Part shown: positions 60,734 to 64,000 of the stretch, piece by piece
Layout: every line of letters begins with the position of its first letter
How positions within the stretch are numbered: position 1 is the stretch's first letter
NCBI GenBank assembly: GCA_035491895.1
Contig: DATJJY010000091.1
Span: forward strand, 1-64,000
Direction: 5' to 3'
DNA: 64,000 bases
Source: DASTHG01 sp035491895
GTDB lineage: Bacteria; Gemmatimonadota; Gemmatimonadetes; Gemmatimonadales; GWC2-71-9
Made by a program: the position numbers and the translations under genes
The notes under the pieces: generated by a model
Databases searched by the model: none
What the model saw: only the letters and a program-made list of their open reading frames with translations
Told to the model about the DNA's origin: nothing

Positions 60734-61483
60734 ATGACCGGCGTCCCGATCCTCTTCGTGCACGGCTTTCCGCTCGACCACGAACAGTGGCGTCCGCAGC
60801 TCGAGCGGCTCACGGCGTGGCGCTGCATCGCACCGGACCTGCGCGGCGTCAAGGGCGGCGCCGCGCCCGCCGGCGGCTACTCGATGGGCGGATACGCCGA
60901 CGACCTGGCCGCGGAGCTCGATGCGGCGGGCGTCGAGAGTGCGATCTGCTGCGGGTTGTCGATGGGAGGCTACGTGCTGTTCGAGCTGTTGCGGCGCTAC
61001 CCGCAGCGCGTCCGCGGCTTGATCCTCTGCGACACGAAGGCGGAGCCCGACACGCCGGAAGGGAAAGCGGGCCGGGACGAGCTCGCGCGGGTCGCCGAGC
61101 GCGAGGGAGCGGCGGCGATCGCGGAGCGGCTGCTGCCGAAGCTCCTGGGGCCCTCGACGCGGGCGCAGCGCCCGCGCGTGGTGGAGGTGGTCCGCGCGAT
61201 GGCCGCGCGAGTGCAGGTGGCGGGGCTCGTGGGAGCGCTCGCGGCGATGCGCGACCGCCCCGACTCGGTACCGCTGCTGGAGGAGATCCGTGTGCCTACA
61301 CTCGTCCTCGGCGGGAGCGAGGACGAGATTTCGCCGGCCGCGGGAATGCGGGCAATGGCCCTGCGGATTCGGGGTGCGAGGTACGTCGAGGTGCCTGAGG
61401 CGGGGCACCTGGCACCGCTCGAACGCCCCGAGCTGGTGAACGGGGCGCTCGAGGAATTCCTACTTCATGCCTCGTTCCGGTGA
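60734..61483 (+). CDS. Alpha/beta-fold hydrolase
   Basis: 249 residues. FVHGFPLDHEQWRPQ (oxyanion HG), nucleophile elbow CGLSMGGY (Ser 76), acid residue in GGSEDEISP and catalytic His in VPEAGHLAPLERP. Closest in pattern to 3-oxoadipate enol-lactonase/esterase-type hydrolases, but the substrate cannot be read from sequence. Its last 24 nt overlap the 3' end of the convergent ferredoxin gene. Confidence 0.92.
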   Translation: MTGVPILFVHGFPLDHEQWRPQLERLTAWRCIAPDLRGVKGGAAPAGGYSMGGYADDLAAELDAAGVESAICCGLSMGGYVLFELLRRYPQRVRGLILCDTKAEPDTPEGKAGRDELARVAEREGAAAIAERLLPKLLGPSTRAQRPRVVEVVRAMAARVQVAGLVGALAAMRDRPDSVPLLEEIRVPTLVLGGSEDEISPAAGMRAMALRIRGARYVEVPEAGHLAPLERPELVNGALEEFLLHASFR

Positions 61484-61738
61484 CGGCTTGCCGGGCGGGT
61501 TGGCGCTCTGGAAAACGTCCTTGTTCTTGGCGATGAACGATTTCCACTGGGGCGGGACGTCTTCTTCCGGGAAGATCGCGGTCACCGGGCACTCCGGCTC
61601 ACAAGCACCGCAGTCGATGCACTCGTCGGGGTGAATGTAGAGCTGGTCCTCTCCTTCATAGATGCAGTCCACCGGACAGACATCGACGCAGGAGCGGTCT
61701 TTTACGTTGATGCACGGTTCGACGATGATGTACGGCAT
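61460..61738 (-). CDS. fdxA: 7Fe (3Fe-4S + 4Fe-4S) ferredoxin
   Basis: 92 residues: MPYIIVEPCINVKDRSCVDV then CPVDCIYEG, and CIDCGACEPECPVTAI. Cys 9, 17 and 50 fit the 3Fe-4S site, with Cys 21, 40, 43 and 46 the 4Fe-4S site, as in Azotobacter FdI-like proteins. A C-terminal extension (WKSFIAKNKDVF) is usual for the group. ATG 61738 fits the family start; the longer frame is promoter DNA. Electron carrier, possibly for the oxygenase at the window end. Confidence 0.94.
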   Translation of the reverse strand: MPYIIVEPCINVKDRSCVDVCPVDCIYEGEDQLYIHPDECIDCGACEPECPVTAIFPEEDVPPQWKSFIAKNKDVFQSANPPGKPSPERGMK

Positions 61739-61775
61739 CTGCACACTTCTCCGGGCGAGCGTCGCGAAGGGGGAG

Positions 61776-61803
61776 AACCTAGAGGGTCGGTCGCGCGCGT
61801 CAA
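61776..61803 (-). promoter_or_regulatory. Ferredoxin promoter
   Basis: Minus-strand TTGACG (61803-61798), 16 nt, TAGGTT (61781-61776), about 40 nt before the start codon. The -10 again fits TAGnTT. Confidence 0.6.
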
Positions 61804-61878
61804 GGTCAATTCGAAAGATACCAACAAGAATCTGAGAGTCCAGACAGTATCTATTGGACATCACATCAACTGTCCTAG

Positions 61879-61906
61879 TTGTGATAACGCTACTCATCGG
61901 TATCTT
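61879..61906 (+). promoter_or_regulatory. tetR promoter/operator region
   Basis: TTGTGA (61879-61884), 16 nt, TATCTT (61901-61906), 8 nt before the TTG start. The -10 lies inside the palindrome GTATC-TTA-GATAC (61900-61912), and GGACA-N9-TGTCC (about 61857-61875) lies further upstream. Both dyads are candidate autorepression sites. 61739-61914 is otherwise non-coding. Confidence 0.5.
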
Positions 61907-61914
61907 AGATACGC

Positions 61915-62325
61915 TTGAGTTCTACACAGTTCCGCCGCAAGGCCGAAACGCGCAGCCTGTTACTCGAAGCAGGCCTCAAGGTCTTCGCTGACCGCGGCTT
62001 CGATCTCGCCACACTGGACGACGTGGCGCGTGCCGCTGGCTACACCAAAGGGGCCATCTACCGCCAGTTCCCTTCGAAGGGGGCGTTCCTGCTCGGGTTG
62101 TTCGAGCAGTACGCCGCGGTGGCTCGCGCCGGTGCCGGCGCCCGCCAGGCCGCTTGGTTCATCCCGCTCACGATGCAGTTTGCCGCCCAGGCGTGTCGCG
62201 ACCCGCTGCTCAAACGTCGCCTGGCCGTCGTCCTGGCCGAAGCCCCCGATGGCGGCTCGGCCGAAGGCCAGCTGCTGCGGGCGCTTGCGCGTCTGTTCCC
62301 GACGGGGGGCGGGGCGACGGCCTGA
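61915..62325 (+). CDS. TetR-family transcriptional regulator (short)
   Basis: 136 residues, shorter than the usual 190-210. The N-terminal HTH is complete (LLEAGLKVFADRGFDLATLD, DVARAAGYTKGAIYRQFPSK), but the ligand-binding part is only about 75 residues, so dimer and ligand modes are uncertain. TTG start, with no Shine-Dalgarno sequence but a promoter 8 nt away. TGATG overlap with mtfA couples the two genes. Confidence 0.85.
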   Translation: MSSTQFRRKAETRSLLLEAGLKVFADRGFDLATLDDVARAAGYTKGAIYRQFPSKGAFLLGLFEQYAAVARAGAGARQAAWFIPLTMQFAAQACRDPLLKRRLAVVLAEAPDGGSAEGQLLRALARLFPTGGGATA

Positions 62326-63158
62326 TGGATTCGCTCGTCCTCCCGGTGGCGGCGGGCATCCTGCTCCTCGGGTTGCTCGTCGGATGGGCGCTGGTGCGGA
62401 GCTGGCACCCAGCGCCGTCGACGCACGTCCCGGCGCAAGTGCCCAGTGGCTGGCGCCCGCTGATCGAGCAGCGCGTCCCCCTCACCAAGAACCTCACGGA
62501 AAAGGAGTGGAACCGACTGCTCGGTCTCGTGAGGGGGTTTGTGCGGGACAAGAACTTCGAAGGGATCAAGGGGCTCGTGATCACCGAAGAAATGAAAGTG
62601 ATCGTCGCGGCCCAGGCCTGCCTCCTGCTGTTGGCCCTCGACGTGGGGCCCTTTCCCGACGTGCGCAGCATCATCCTCTATCCCGGCACGTTCGTACCCA
62701 GGGTCCCGGGCCAGAACGGCCATGTGCGGCTCGAGCCGGAGAGCGAGCCGGTGCCGTTGTTGGGCGAGTCGCTGCGCGGCGTCATCGTGTTGTCGTGGGA
62801 GAACGTCCAGCAGGGTCTGGGTCAACCGGGGGATGGCCACAACGTCGTGTTGCACGAGTTCGCGCACCAGCTCGACCAGGAGGACGGGTACGTGGATGGG
62901 ATCCCACTGCTCGAGGCGCCGTCGTCGACGCGCGTGTGGGCGCGGGTGCTGCGCGACCGGTTCGAAGAGCTGCGTCGCAAGACACTCGAAGGCGAGGACG
63001 ATCTGCTGAGCGGGTACGGCGCAACCAGTCGGGCCGAATTCTTCGCCGTCGCGACGGAGGCGTTCTTCGAGCAGCCGGTGGAAATGCGTGACCGCTATCC
63101 CGACCTGTACCGCGAGCTCAAAGGGTTCTACCGGCAGGACCCGGCCGAGCGCGTCTAG
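62325..63158 (+). CDS. MtfA-like M90 zinc peptidase
   Basis: 277 residues with an N-terminal transmembrane helix (VLPVAAGILLLGLLVGWAL) that E. coli MtfA lacks. LTEKEWNRLLGLVRGFVRDK, KGLVITEEMKVIVAAQACLL, IVLSWENVQQG, zinc motif H177-E178-FA-H181 and the distal SRAEFFAVATEAFFEQP (third ligand Glu) are family marks. E. coli MtfA acts with Mlc in sugar-uptake control; no Mlc homologue is here. It shares CTAG stop bases with the convergent oxygenase gene. Confidence 0.92.
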   Translation: MDSLVLPVAAGILLLGLLVGWALVRSWHPAPSTHVPAQVPSGWRPLIEQRVPLTKNLTEKEWNRLLGLVRGFVRDKNFEGIKGLVITEEMKVIVAAQACLLLLALDVGPFPDVRSIILYPGTFVPRVPGQNGHVRLEPESEPVPLLGESLRGVIVLSWENVQQGLGQPGDGHNVVLHEFAHQLDQEDGYVDGIPLLEAPSSTRVWARVLRDRFEELRRKTLEGEDDLLSGYGATSRAEFFAVATEAFFEQPVEMRDRYPDLYRELKGFYRQDPAERV

Positions 63159-64000
63159 GCTTCCATGTGACGCAGGTACTCCCGGTCCCACGCCGCCGGC
63201 ATGCTCTCGCGCGGGGAGTAGGGACCGGGCTCATAGCGCGCGGACGCGACACCGAGCTGGCTGCGCTCGCAGATGTCCCAATCCTGGCGGTTGGTGCGAT
63301 CCCAGAACTCTTCCGCATCGGCGATGTTGTATCCCGGCGACTGCGGAGAATCGGGATGCACCATCCAGTCGCACACAACCTGACTCTCCTGCGGCGCGCG
63401 TGGCCAGACCGTGTAGTACACGGCGTAATCGGGGTGCAGGCTCAACATCATCGAAGGGAACAGCGTGTAGTAGTAGCCGCGCGAGCGGTCGTCCGCCGAC
63501 AGGTTACCCAAAGGCAGGCCGCAGGCGCGTCCCGTCATCGTGGCGCTCTCGTTCGGCGCCTTGATATCCATGTAACCGCCGAGGAACCGGCCCTCGACCA
63601 GATCGTTGGCGCCGCTCGTATACGGCAGCTTCGTGGACAGCTCCGGGTGGATGGTGGGGCAGTGGAGGCATTCGGAGTAATTCTGCATGATGAGCTTCCA
63701 GTTGGCCCGCACGTCGTAGACGATGCGGCGCACCGTTACGAGCGCCGGCAGGTTGAAGCGGTCGAATCGGTCCCCCAGCGGCGCGAATACCTTCGTAAAC
63801 AACTGAGGCTCGCGGTCGAGGTTCACGAAGTAGAACCCGTTCCACTCGGCCAGCGCGGCTTGGTGGAGCGGATAGTCCGCCTTCTGGAACCCTTCGACCT
63901 CGTGCATGTGCGGTGCGCCGATGAGACGCCCGTCGAGCGCATACGTCCACGCGTGGTAGGGACACTGAATCGTTTCCGAGAGGCGGCCCCGCTCGCTCGT
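63155..64000 (-). CDS. Rieske-type aromatic-ring-hydroxylating oxygenase alpha subunit (5' end outside window)
   Basis: The frame is open to the window edge, where it encodes QCPYHAWTYALDGRLIGAPH, the second half of the Rieske 2Fe-2S motif (CPYHAW). Downstream is the catalytic domain: NWKLIMQNYSECLHCPTIHP with the mononuclear-iron His pair and bridging Asp/Glu pattern, and the C-terminal iron ligand region near ADAEEFWDRTNRQDWD. Likely a monooxygenase/dioxygenase on small aromatic or quaternary-amine substrates; the substrate is not determinable. The first Rieske half lies beyond 64000. Confidence 0.93.
   Translation of the reverse strand, partial: TSERGRLSETIQCPYHAWTYALDGRLIGAPHMHEVEGFQKADYPLHQAALAEWNGFYFVNLDREPQLFTKVFAPLGDRFDRFNLPALVTVRRIVYDVRANWKLIMQNYSECLHCPTIHPELSTKLPYTSGANDLVEGRFLGGYMDIKAPNESATMTGRACGLPLGNLSADDRSRGYYYTLFPSMMLSLHPDYAVYYTVWPRAPQESQVVCDWMVHPDSPQSPGYNIADAEEFWDRTNRQDWDICERSQLGVASARYEPGPYSPRESMPAAWDREYLRHMEA

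Overview
The window is 64 kb of high-GC bacterial chromosome centred on a replication origin. Gene content suggests Gemmatimonadota: two GWxTD-domain-type proteins, several soluble or single-pass Ser/Thr kinases, exported HEAT/TPR proteins, many lipoproteins, DT/ST-rich tails, and almost no operator-style intergenic DNA. The phylum is inferred from gene content, not proven. I see no tRNA, insertion sequence, prophage or CRISPR array. This is core chromosome with some accessory signalling clusters.

Layout. 1-9.0 kb: exported S9 peptidase, CsgG-like lipoprotein-type gene, upp, then an ECF sigma / anti-sigma / two HEAT-repeat protein operon and a NUDIX hydrolase. 9.1-22.0 kb: a second ECF sigma with a zinc-finger anti-sigma, then a long tightly coupled run holA - SPOR protein - mutS - TonB-like protein - cystathionine beta-synthase - ddl - rhomboid - GWxTD-like - metalloprotease - small protein, many joined by 4-nt start/stop overlaps. 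22.0-28.7 kb: the origin block. mnmE, yidC, yidD, rnpA and rpmH read left, dnaA and dnaN read right; the dnaA-dnaN gap carries a triplet-repeat unwinding element like the DnaA-trios of other bacteria. rnpA starts 88 nt inside rpmH.

28.7-37.7 kb: peptidoglycan glycosyltransferase, a membrane kinase, a lipoprotein/outer-membrane barrel pair, the RNase P RNA (rnpB) with a small gene behind it, and a kinase / kinase-FGE fusion / lipoprotein operon. 37.8-45.7 kb: macrodomain protein, AraC-type regulator, chemoreceptor-like protein with TPR and lipoprotein partners, and a kinase - pyrE - enhancer-binding-protein operon. 45.7-53.3 kb: GWxTD lipoprotein plus a large lytic transglycosylase, cold-shock protein with a strong terminator, polA, a type IV pilin and a DUF4031-like gene. 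53.3-64 kb: MMPL/RND transporter, matrixin, AmrS radical SAM enzyme, beta-lactamase-fold hydrolase, DCC protein, DUF59 protein, RNase D with a small overlapping gene, alpha/beta hydrolase, 7Fe ferredoxin, TetR regulator, MtfA peptidase, and a truncated Rieske oxygenase.

Two genome-wide themes stand out. First, a recurrent -10-like element close to TAGnTTcG lies 6-11 nt before several start codons (upp, holA, macrodomain gene, alpha/beta hydrolase, a kinase, polA, tetR) and at the right distance before the folded 5' end of rnpB, implying a taxon-specific promoter and many leaderless or nearly leaderless mRNAs. Second, packing is extreme: start/stop overlaps inside operons, convergent genes sharing CTAG stop palindromes or overlapping by 24 nt, and divergent starts 11 bp apart.
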